Assembly (NCBI RefSeq): GCF_023856365.1 | Contig: NC_064548.1 | Location: forward strand, 3,881,001 to 3,945,000 | Direction: 5' to 3' | From: Brienomyrus brachyistius | Taxonomy: Eukaryota > Chordata > Actinopteri > Osteoglossiformes > Mormyridae | Length of the DNA stretch: 64,000 bases | In this document: positions 22,701-28,865 of the stretch, piece after piece | How positions within the stretch are numbered: position 1 is the stretch's first letter | Layout of the letters: each line of letters begins with the position of its first letter | The notes under the pieces: generated by a model | Seen by the model: only the letters and a program-made list of their open reading frames with translations | Told to the model about the DNA's origin: nothing | Database searches by the model: none | Program-made: the position numbers and the translations under genes

Positions 22701-23581
22701 AAGAGCTGACTGCAGAGTGGCCACGTGTATAAGTATCATAACTGTACTGATAACTGTAATGATTTTAAAAAGATTCTCAGCTCCACTCTACAGCCTTGCT
22801 GATTGTTTTTATACAAGCACTTTAAGAGGTAAATTAATGGTATCGTTTAACCCATTCACACGGCTGAAGCCTTAAAGAAAGTTAAACAGAGAGTATTAAG
22901 AATGTGAATGTGTTGGTCTCACAAAGGGCCCTAGTGTTCTTCCTGTGATCAAAGTACTTTACCAAAATTACCTTTAAACCAAGGACAATGCAACATGTTT
23001 AGCTGTGCCAGTCAGTTACTATACTTATCAAAGTTTACAGTGCAGCCACACGCTGCAGTAAACGTCCTTCCCTGGGGGGCACAATGCTGATTTGTCTCCT
23101 CATGCCACCTGCTGCCTGTTTATTTTTAAACAGAGAGACTCTCCCTCTAGGGATCCGAACACACAACCCTCTCCACGCCCCGTGCTGCTGCTGCTGCCAG
23201 CGAATGGAATGCAAGTACCTGGTGGTGGGCTGGTGCTGGAGCTGGTGAAAGCCTTGGGTGTACTGGGCTGGGCGCTGAGAGGATGCTGGAGCAAGGTGTT
23301 CAGGAATCGGTTCAGGCCAGATGAGAGCGAGGCACTGTGGGGCTTCTCCCTAGCGCGGGAGGATCCAGGTTGCAGGACCGGGGGCATCCCTGTGTGAGGC
23401 TTCCAGCGCCGGAAGACCGGACTTCTCTGATGGTGGGGAATGCTCCCCCGATCCAATTCAGCCCCAAGAGGGGGCAAATCCTTCTGCTTGGACCCGCTGC
23501 AGCTGGAGCCCCCTGCAGCCAGCGTACCGCTGAGACTGTTCTTTCTTACGAAGACCTCCAGCACAGGACTCGTTGGAGAGC
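10658..23581 (-). CDS. rubcnl: rubcnl (Pacer), Rubicon-family autophagy regulator: gene span of recognised coding exons
   Basis: The minus strand encodes the C-terminal Rubicon-homology domain of Pacer in exons listed separately. Spliced, the exons give landmarks [87 protein letters not shown] and CPRCARIE before the stop. The IWHQP and [12 protein letters not shown] pattern fits Pacer rather than Rubicon itself. In mammals Pacer promotes autophagosome maturation by working with the class III PI3-kinase and HOPS tethering; its RH domain binds zinc and engages Rab7 in the family. Upstream, exons at 23,219, 21,405 and 21,013 encode the Ser/Pro-rich region and the conserved [20 protein letters not shown] block. 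A phase gap between 21,013 and 16,750 shows at least one exon is missing from my model, and the true N-terminus was not found. The head-to-head partner lrch1 supports the identification by synteny. Confidence 0.9.
10898..10988 (-). CDS. rubcnl: rubcnl exon, RH zinc cluster (ANGFICEFC…)
   Basis: 91 bp between acceptor CCCTCTAG and donor CAG/GTGGGT, phase 0 to phase 1. It encodes [20 protein letters not shown] then [10 protein letters not shown], with the CxxC pairs expected of the Rubicon-homology zinc cluster. Confidence 0.95.
11680..11833 (-). CDS. rubcnl: rubcnl exon, RH domain (…[11 protein letters not shown]…)
   Basis: 154 bp between acceptor AGCCTTCAG (as read on the reverse strand: CCCTTCAG) and a GAG/GTCAGT donor. 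It encodes [32 protein letters not shown] and ALAHMDHCE, ending in phase 0. The last Cys opens the next zinc-ligand group. Confidence 0.93.
12211..12272 (-). CDS. rubcnl: rubcnl exon, RH helix ([18 protein letters not shown])
   Basis: 62 bp between acceptor CCTCCTACAG and donor GG/GTACTG. Starts in phase 0 and ends two bases into a Gly codon completed by the next exon. It matches the EIQEQLFHIKKLL-type helix of Pacer. Confidence 0.92.
12807..13167 (+). mobile_element. tRNA-derived SINE with (GGAT)n tail and 12-bp target-site duplication
   Basis: The head GGTGGTGTAGTGGATAACAC is an A-box-like region and GGGTTCGAGTCT a B box, so the 5' part is tRNA-derived. The body contains TCCAAAAACATGCTGAGGCT, and the end AGGATAAGTGG..GGAAAATGG leads into (GGAT)n. 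GATTTCCTGGGC occurs at both edges (12,795-12,806 and 13,168-13,179), a 12-bp target-site duplication. The tail resembles that of the LINE at 3,565, which could have supplied the enzyme. It lies in a rubcnl intron, antisense to the gene. Confidence 0.92.
13530..13765 (+). mobile_element. Decayed dispersed repeat with tRNA-like B box
   Basis: Contains AGCAAAATTGATCCTCTGCA, CGCCCGGGGGCTCAGG, and GGGATTCGAACCTGCGATC (a B box in a common fish repeat context), ending CCACCACTGCCCA. Likely an old SINE-type copy; boundaries approximate. Confidence 0.55.
14014..14309. mobile_element. MITE with terminal inverted repeats, Tc1/mariner (Tigger-like)
   Basis: The left end CAGACACTCCTCTACTTACG and the right end, whose reverse complement is CAGACGCTCCTCTACTTACG, form terminal inverted repeats flanked on both sides by TA. 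The 296-bp body has no coding capacity. CAG-starting ends plus TA duplication fit the Tc1/mariner superfamily. It ends about 120 bp from the rubcnl exon at 14,431. Confidence 0.8.
14431..14669 (-). CDS. rubcnl: rubcnl exon, RH domain core
   Basis: 239 bp between acceptor GGGAAACAG and donor AGG/GTGAGT. It encodes [20 protein letters not shown], then [20 protein letters not shown] and [15 protein letters not shown], ending ELEKFR in phase 0. It supplies the Cys and CxxCC ligands and the conserved NFSKQLL..IWHQP helix. Confidence 0.95.
15210..15274 (-). CDS. rubcnl: rubcnl exon, first RH zinc ligands (CAGCG)
   Basis: 65 bp between acceptor CTTTCCAG and donor A/GTGAGT. It adds G to complete Lys, then encodes [20 protein letters not shown] with V, and ends one base into an Arg codon. 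The CxxC of CAGCG is the first zinc-ligand pair of the RH domain. The exon sits at the edge of the 15.3-16.0 kb minisatellite. Confidence 0.92.
15330..16025. repeat. About 30-bp minisatellite in a rubcnl intron
   Basis: Units of the form CACTGAAACACTGCAGGATA followed by CGGGAGAT or similar repeat about 23 times with variation in a G/A-rich spacer (TACAGGGAGAT, TATGGAAAGAT, GGAAAGATG). The units are close to 30 bp, so several minus-strand frames stay open for up to 294 codons (repeating ILQCFSAS). These are repeat artefacts, not genes. Confidence 0.9.
16236..16378 (-). CDS. rubcnl: rubcnl exon (…[17 protein letters not shown]…)
   Basis: 143 bp between acceptor CTGTCCCAG and an AA/GTGAGT donor; phase 0 in, phase 2 out. 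It encodes [20 protein letters not shown] and then [20 protein letters not shown] with IHPPR. The RG..W.PPRFQII.NIHPP pattern is diagnostic of Pacer just upstream of its zinc domain. Confidence 0.92.
16615..16750 (-). CDS. rubcnl: rubcnl exon (…[19 protein letters not shown]…)
   Basis: 136 bp between acceptor CCCATACAG and donor GAG/GTGAGG. It begins with one base completing a codon and ends in phase 0. It encodes [20 protein letters not shown], corresponding to the helical SAELLAKEL-type segment before the RH domain in Pacer, and ends in LKLDE. Confidence 0.88.
16895..17201 (-). mobile_element. SINE copy lacking its 3' tail
   Basis: Reverse-oriented copy of the 12,807 SINE from the GGGGCAGCATGGTGGTGCAG head (at 17,201) to the GGATAGGCTCCGG region (at about 16,895). 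The AGGATAAGCGG..(GGAT)n tail is absent, so the copy is 3'-truncated or later deleted. Confidence 0.85.
17952..18019. repeat. Perfect 33-bp inverted repeat (hairpin)
   Basis: 17,952-17,984 (starting CAGTCTGAACGTTCTG) is exactly the reverse complement of 17,987-18,019, with two bases between. The left arm belongs to the Tc1 fossil; the right arm is an extra inverted copy that abuts the head of the SINE fragment. Confidence 0.95.
18019..18130 (+). mobile_element. 5' fragment of the tRNA-derived SINE inside the Tc1 fossil
   Basis: Begins GGGGCAGCATGGTGGTGCAG, has the B box GGTTCGAGTCTCCG and stops after TGCATGTTCTCCCCATGTG, where Tc1 sequence resumes. The SINE lacks its 3' two-thirds. Confidence 0.85.
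18651..19335. other. Intronic AT-rich sequence, nothing recognised
   Basis: No exon or repeat family recognised; short open frames only. Confidence 0.5.
19339..19694 (-). mobile_element. Full-length SINE copy, reverse orientation
   Basis: Starts with CCATCCATCAATTTTCTAAA (tail side), AACCGCTTATCCTACTGGGT, and ends with the complemented head CACTGCACCACCATGTCGCC. It carries the whole unit in reverse. No clean target-site duplication was found. Confidence 0.88.
19695..20003 (+). pseudogene. Transposase N-terminal fossil, Tc1-like
   Basis: Reads [20 protein letters not shown] then [13 protein letters not shown], a helix-turn-helix pattern like the paired-type DNA-binding region of Tc1 transposases. 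The rest ([19 protein letters not shown]) no longer resembles a catalytic domain, and no DDE motif follows. Family assignment rests on the short N-terminal segment only. Confidence 0.45.
20004..20845. other. Intronic sequence with an ATC microsatellite
   Basis: About 20,461-20,505 is a (TCA)n-type microsatellite (TCATCATCATCGTCATCATC). The rest shows no exon or recognised repeat. Confidence 0.6.
21013..21169 (-). CDS. rubcnl: rubcnl exon, conserved ENAHF block
   Basis: Starts after acceptor CACCCTGCAG in phase 0 with [20 protein letters not shown], the best conserved motif of the N-terminal half of Pacer. The low boundary is a candidate CAG/GTCAGC donor (phase 1). That phase does not fit the next recognised exon at 16,615-16,750, so either another exon lies between them or the donor differs. 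Read-through stops at a TGA shortly after. Confidence 0.7.
21405..21478 (-). CDS. rubcnl: rubcnl exon (…[15 protein letters not shown])
   Basis: 74 bp between acceptor GTTTCAG and donor AAG/GTGAGA. It completes the Gly codon split at 23,219 and ends in phase 0. It encodes [20 protein letters not shown] then DLDK, leading straight into the conserved ENAHF block. Confidence 0.85.
21525..21830. repeat. Short degenerate tandem repeat (TTACAGTGAAAGGTA type)
   Basis: Some twenty imperfect repeats of TACAGTGAAA with GGTAT/AAAAAC spacers, starting about 45 bp beyond the acceptor side of the rubcnl exon 21,405-21,478. Same ACAGTGAAA theme as the 15.3-16.0 kb minisatellite, though the units differ. 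Confidence 0.7.
22185..22560. repeat. 39-bp/compound minisatellite
   Basis: Units GGCTAAACCCTCGCTTTGGG + GGGTCTTTGGCAGGGCTGT, some with an extra CACGGCTGAGGTACTGGGTG block, repeat eight to nine times. Units are multiples of three, so both strands show 127-165-codon frames ([13 protein letters not shown] and its reverse), which are artefacts. Confidence 0.9.
22600..23218. other. rubcnl intron, nothing recognised
   Basis: No repeat family or extra exon recognised. Confidence 0.5.
23219..23581 (-). CDS. rubcnl: rubcnl exon, Ser/Pro-rich N-terminal region
   Basis: Open for the whole 363 bp, from an acceptor (TTGATCAG) to a CAG/GTACTT donor. It starts with two bases of a split codon and ends one base into a codon, which fits the next exon (G then GA). 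The product is Ser/Pro/Gly-rich ([39 protein letters not shown]) as expected for the disordered part of Pacer. The upstream boundary is the least certain part, because an in-frame TGA lies just before it. Confidence 0.7.
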
Positions 23582-24542
23582 CTGATCAAGAGCTGCGTGA
23601 TGAGGACCTCAGGAGCAGGACCATGGCCTAGAAGCAGAAATGCTGTTCAATAAAATTAACTCAATAAACTTCGAGAGAAAAAAAGAAAGCAAAACAAAAT
23701 AAGCAGCATATGTTGGCAAAAGAGAACTATATTTGGCTGTAGTGTAGAGTACGGGGTGGAGGTGTGTGCACTGGGCTGGTCATGTGACCACCAGCAAACG
23801 CTCTGATAGGAGGACAGATAAAGCAGAAGGAAACACGTCTGGGAAGACCACAGAACCCACAGAAATGTCAAGTAACTCTCAGAACCTTTCTCTGTGCCCT
23901 TCTCGACATGTGAGACAGTAGCATAAACTTCTCAAATCGTTATGGGAACTCCCCTATCCCTCCCAGCCGGCCACGATGCTTTGACAGGAAGGAAAACTTT
24001 ACCTGGGAATTTCCACTGAATATCAGAGAGACCAACTGGCTCACCCACCCATTACTGTAACGCTGTCAGCATTAGTGCTATGGTAAGGAGAAGGTGAGAA
24101 GACGCGAAGGAGGGAGTAGCTGCTGTTTTGTGCTCCTGAACTGCAGCAGATAGCAGACGCTTAAACTGGCTCAGTGTGTGAGAAACGCATGGGCTGCACA
24201 GGAACTGGAAATGATATCTGCATGCCTCAGAAACAGCATAAAGTAAAACCACTGTGCTGATAACAGCAGCATCACACTAAGTTCAAGCTCATTTGCTCTT
24301 TAATAAATTGCGACACAAAAAGCAAAGAAAGTTGCTAGGTTCTGCTCGAGACCGACTGCAGAGGTGACAGAGAGTGACCTCACTCAGCATGCTGGTGCCA
24401 CAGGGCTGTTGTGGCCCTCTCCGGTTTCTCAAGGACAGGCGAGACACGTCCAGGTGTAGCTGGGTTGCCTGAACATGCACAGCAGTGACAGTGCATCTGC
24501 TCTGCTGGGACCAGGCAGGTGGGTGGAGGTCCTTTCTGCTTG

Positions 24543-24579
<37 letters not shown>

Positions 24580-24809
24580 CCACTCTGCAGCCCCACCCTA
24601 CTGACAGGCTGCGGATAATATAATTTGCTTTGAGTTCTCTTGATAATTTGATGCCAAGTTAACCTCATGAGCGCAGCTGTGCTGCGGAGGGTGTATGTAA
24701 AGGTGATGTAAATTTTAGTGAGATGAGTGAGGGATTGATATCTGTCTGCACCTCCCTTCTGCCAATCCTGTTACATTCACTATAGCACAGAGTAGTAACC
24801 CACTAAACT
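23582..24809. other. Presumed rubcnl 5' side; no exon identified
   Basis: Missing N-terminal and 5' UTR exons of rubcnl should lie here or further right. Minus-strand frames at 24,052-24,252 and 24,289-24,480 are open but match nothing I know. A (CA)n run occupies 24,546-24,578. Confidence 0.4.
24546..24578. repeat. (CA)n microsatellite
   Basis: Uninterrupted CA repeat of about 16 units. Confidence 0.95.
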
Positions 24810-24811
24810 AA

Positions 24812-25310
24812 GTGGGTTGTAATCATACCACCTGCAGTTCAGAGTAAGTAATACACCTGAAGCTAAGTGGATTTGGGCCTGCCCACTGCTTGGATGAGAG
24901 GCCAACTAGGAAAGCTGGGTCCTTGCAGGAAGAAGTGTTGGTGTGGCCAACAGGTTTTCTTATCCTGTGGTCTGGGTGGATCCCAATGCCCCCAGTGCAG
25001 TATGCTGTAGAAATGGTGCCGTCCTTTGGAAGAGATGTAAAACCGAGGCCCTGACTCTCTAAGGTCATAGAAGAGCAGGGGTGGTACCCTGATGCCCTGG
25101 CTAAACTGTCCAATGTGACTCTTTCAAATCTGGCCTCCTAATCATCCCTCATATTTAATTGGTGAATTTTCTCCTGTCCCATCACCACCTTAGCTACTGT
25201 GTGAGTAGCATACTGGTGCAGAATGGCTGCCGTTGCGACATTAAGGTGGGTGCTCCCCATTGGTCATGAAAAATGCCATATAAATGGAACATCTATTCAT
25301 TCATTCCTAA
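24812..25310 (+). mobile_element. 5S-rRNA-derived SINE (SINE3 type)
   Basis: The head follows the 5S rRNA gene promoter: ACACCTGAAGCTAAGTGGAT (box A), CACTGCTTGGATGAGAGGCC (intermediate element) and AACTAGGAAAGCTGGGT (box C), each with a few changes. A non-5S body follows (GGTACCCTGATGCCCTGGCT, TCAAATCTGGCCTCC), and the tail ATGCCATATAAATGG is LINE-like. This matches the structure of 5S-derived SINEs of fish and other vertebrates. Confidence 0.85.
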
Positions 25311-26789
25311 ACTGGTCCATCCCATCACTGAGATTCTGCTGCTCTACAAACTGAACCTGTTTAGATGATCTAGTCTGGTATTGACTATCTACCTCCTGGT
25401 TCCACTGAACTCAATCCATAGAAATCCGTCCCCTTTGAAAGCTAGTTCATTTATTTTTTAGTATAATAACATACAGGATTGCTTTTAGGAACCTCTTTCA
25501 GTGTGATAATATTTACTTTCCGTTTCTCCCTCTCTTACTGTACATAGGCTACATACATTTGTAACTAATTTCAGTTCCTGGACTTGTTTCGTTCAGTTCC
25601 TCTTATTCAAAACTGCCTCCTGGACTGTACTCAAATCAGGAGGCCAGTAGCTGGTTCACATTGAATTGTAAGATATTCATAAAAGTCATTTAGACTCGAT
25701 AAACAAAAAGAAAAGTCTGTGTGACATTTACAGCCTTTGCAGACGGTTCCTTCACGACTTCCTGCCATAGAAATATTCCATATCATTTATATCACGTGCA
25801 CAAAAGCTATTCACTTGTAAAAGTCAGAACCACGGGTCCAGATATTATTGCAGTATACGGAGCTATACGCATGCGCAGATAAAGCCACGAGTGAAGCGGG
25901 CGACGGTATTTTCACGAGGTTGTCTGACTAGTCTGAAGGACAGTGGGCTTCAGTAGTGAAAAACATATACAAGGCAGAAATAAACCTGCAAACAAATAAA
26001 TACGGTATTTAATATTTTATATACTTATGCCTAGTATTGTCGCTGGGTTTTCCTGGAATTTAAGAGGAATATACACCGCTGAGTCAACATTTACATCGAA
26101 GCACGACGTTATTCACTGTTATATTACTTCCGCTAAATTAATTCCGCCCTTCACGCAAGCATGTCCCCTATTCAGTTTATTAAAATTTATAAAACTTTCC
26201 GCGATTCATTATATGAGCTTTTAATGAGGAAGCGGGAGCAAAAAGTTTTTTTCTTTCTTGTTTTTCGGGTTTTGCTGCCACCTGGTTCTGAAGGCAATAC
26301 AATATGAAATAAATAATATAAAGTAAAATAACAATAGTAATTATTACCTATAGCTATAATACAATGCGCTTAAAATTGTATTTAAAATAAACGTTTATGT
26401 TTTATTTCTTGTCAAAATGCGAAGCAAACTACAAACTTACGGAGAGCTTGGTAGAATTTTTGACAACAAGGTTCATCACAGGAATTAACTCAGGACTCCA
26501 CAAGCAAACATGGAAACGTAAAGGGAAAATGCAGATTAAACTCGCTATTTTGCAAACATTACCCTTTAAGTCACCTGGTCCTAAATATCTGCTGATGATC
26601 AGTTTCCAGGTCCGCGATTTTCCCGCCCAATCGGGCTTTTTTGAAATACCGTTTCGGGTAAATATTAGAAGTTTTTGGCTGCTTTAATAATGTTCCACAG
26701 CAGCGGTCTGCAAAGGAAAAAAACTTAATAATTACGAACGCAAGCAGCACTGAATCGCTAACCACTGAAAGACTGACGCACACGCAAAG
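25311..26789. other. Intergenic region between rubcnl and the lrch1-side transposon
   Basis: Mostly AT-rich. At about 25,870 ACGCATGCGCAG resembles an NRF1 site next to GAAGCGGGCGACGG, a small GC-rich patch that could be a promoter for rubcnl reading leftward; no transcript evidence is visible. Confidence 0.35.
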
Positions 26790-27027
26790 TAGGGCCGCCA
26801 ACTCTCACGCATCAGGCGGACACTCGCATTCAGACTCACGCAAGCAATCTTACGGAAAAGACATTTTATTCCATTGTAAACCAAAAATGAGCAGCATCAG
26901 ATGCGCTGGGGTAGTTTGCAGACCCTACAGACTATTTAAAAGCCAATACAACTGTTACATATGTGTAAATGATTGTATACTTGTTTGAATTGAGAATTTT
27001 ACTCCAGCCAAAGGCATCCGTCTATGT

Positions 27028-27137
27028 CAGGGATCTCCAATTCCAGTCCTGGAGAGCTACTCAGGCTCATCAGAAGCCTGGTAGGATAGAAAACCTACTG
27101 GACAGTAGCTCTCCAGGACTGGAGTTGGCGACCCCTG
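27028..27137. mobile_element. 110-bp hAT-type MITE with 8-bp duplication
   Basis: Starts CAGGGATCTCCAATTCCAGT and ends in the inverted counterpart ACTGGAGTTGGCGACCCCTG. GTCTATGT flanks it exactly on both sides (27,020-27,027 and 27,138-27,145), the 8-bp duplication of hAT elements. Confidence 0.9.
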
Positions 27138-27257
27138 GTCTATGTTGTGTTTAAGTGTGGTTTTAAAATGTTGAACATTTGAAAGTGATCAGCATGCAAA
27201 ATACCCATTTATTTCTTCAAGATACAATACACTGCGATTTCAAATATTAGGCTAGTC

Positions 27258-27459
27258 CAGTGGTTCTCAAAGTCGGTCCTCGGGCCCCACTGCCCTGCTT
27301 GTTTTCCTGCTATCTCTGCCCCAGACACAAGTCCCAGCTGTCTTTCAGCTTCTGATTGACTGAACACACCTGATCCAGGTAACCTGCAGTGTGTAGGGCA
27401 GGGATAGCTGGAAAACAAGCCAGGTAGCAGGGCCTGAGGACCGAGTTTGAGAACCACTG
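27258..27459. mobile_element. 202-bp hAT-type MITE
   Basis: Ends CAGTGGTTCTCAAAGTCGGT and the inverted ACCGAGTTTGAGAACCACTG. Flanking 8-mers GGCTAGTC and GCCTAGTG agree at six of eight positions, a decayed hAT duplication. Confidence 0.85.
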
Positions 27460-28379
27460 GCCTAGTGTCAGTTTCCGCTGGGGGAATTTTAAGCAGACCT
27501 TGGGCTGAAGATTTTTGCTGGACCTGGCAACACTGGCTGGGGTAGACTAGTTTAAAAGTTGCTGAGTCGAACAGAGATAGCTCCTTCCCAAGATCCAGGG
27601 AAACATCTAAGGTTAACGGTTTCAGTAGCCAAGTCCTCCATACTGCCAATACGAGGGTCAGCCTGTCCGTTCTGTTGTCATGAAAAAGACTGTCTTTCAC
27701 GCCACACTTATCACTATTTAATAAGACGACATTGGGTAACACAACCAGCAGGAGCATGCACCCTTCCAAAAATGTTCTTTTCTGTCGCCTAAATGAGCTC
27801 ATGCCCTTTGAACGTGGTAATGAAGTCAGGGTGATGTGAAGCGTGTCCTCCTGAATTCTTAAAAAGTTTCCCAGAAACTTACATTGTGATGTCATGGCTT
27901 CAAAAGCAGAACGTTGTGTACAGGGTTGCCAACTTTGGTCAGCTGGCTGGCATGGGATTTTCAATTTGAGACAAATCTGCACTCACATTAACATGTAACA
28001 ATTTAATTTCCTTGTAAATAGTTTGTAGGGTTTGCAAACCGCCCCAACGCTTTTGATGGAATTAATGGATTAATAGAATAATGTAGATTTGCCGTTAGAT
28101 TTCTTGCGTGAGCTTAAGATTCCGAAAGCGGGAGTGTCAAGCCAGATGCGTAAGTGTTGGCAACCCTGGTGTGTGTCACAAGGGTAGCCAACATCAATCG
28201 TGATTTATGTTAAGGAGTAAATACAAAACAACTTAGCATAATTGGCTCACAGTAAAAGCTAACAACATCACCGATGTCCTCAGAAAATAATTTTGGATCT
28301 TTGTATTGGTTTGAACCATAGCAAAGTTTTAACTGCCTTATTATTGCGGCCAAACTGCTGCGTCATTTTTGTGAAGATG

Positions 28380-28645
28380 TTTTTTTGAAGGCCTACCCTC
28401 CACTGCTCGACGAAAAACACAATGCGACGTGCAATTCTCTGCATCGCCGCCAGGCGTCGCAAAACGCCCAGTTTCTGCGTGCTTTAGCCTTGGCTGGGGT
28501 TCAATGTTGTACAGTAATAGCGCAGCCGCAGAGGTCGGGAAAATCACTAGGAAAGGAAACTGGCTAACCGTTCAAGTCTCCATCGCAGAAAAAAGTGGAT
28601 ACAAAAATCGAGAAGCGCTTAATTCGTATTAAAGCCGAGGTGAAA
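28380..28645 (+). promoter_or_regulatory. Probable lrch1 promoter and 5' UTR region
   Basis: CpG-containing sequence (CTCGACGAAAA, GCATCGCCGCCAGGCGTCGC, CGCAGCCGCAGAGGTCGG) directly before the lrch1 start codon, unlike the AT-rich surroundings, and continuing into exon 1. It is confined between the transposon ending at 28,168 and the start codon. No TATA box or transcription start could be fixed. Confidence 0.5.
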
Positions 28646-28865
28646 ATGGCGACGCTGGGACCGGACTCCCGTCCCCATCCCCAGCTCGCTTCTGGCTCGG
28701 TTCAGAGTAATTTGGGTTCCCAAAACAACATGCCCCTTAACAGGGGTTTGGAAAGGGCTTTTGAAGAGGCGGCCAACTCGGGCTTTTTAAACCTCAGCGC
28801 CAGAAAACTGAAAGAATTCCCGAGCAGCGCAGCGAACCACGACCTGACTGACACGGTGGAAGCAG
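28646..28865 (+). CDS. lrch1: lrch1 exon 1 (start codon)
   Basis: ATG at 28,646 in a good context (GAAAATGG). It encodes MATLGPDSRPHPQL and PLNRGLERAFEEAANSGFLN, then LSARKLKEFPSSAANHDLTD with TVEA, ending at a CAG/GTAAAG donor in phase 1. Stop codons occur upstream in frame, and the first residues match the MAT start of the family. The 220 bp fit 73 codons plus one base. Confidence 0.95.

Larger units (their letters stand above)
26790..28168. mobile_element. Nested DNA transposon with terminal inverted repeats upstream of lrch1
   Basis: The left end AGGGCCGCCAACTCTCACGC and the right end, reverse complement CAGGGTTGCCAACACTTACG, are inverted repeats extending into related sequence (GCATC.GGC, CTCACGCAAG.AATCTTA). 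A related segment recurs at about 34,872-35,035 (GTCAGCTGGCTGGC, CTGCACTCACAT). Two small hAT-type MITEs (27,028 and 27,258) are inserted within it. The right end lies 478 bp before the lrch1 start codon. No coding capacity is evident. Confidence 0.7.
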
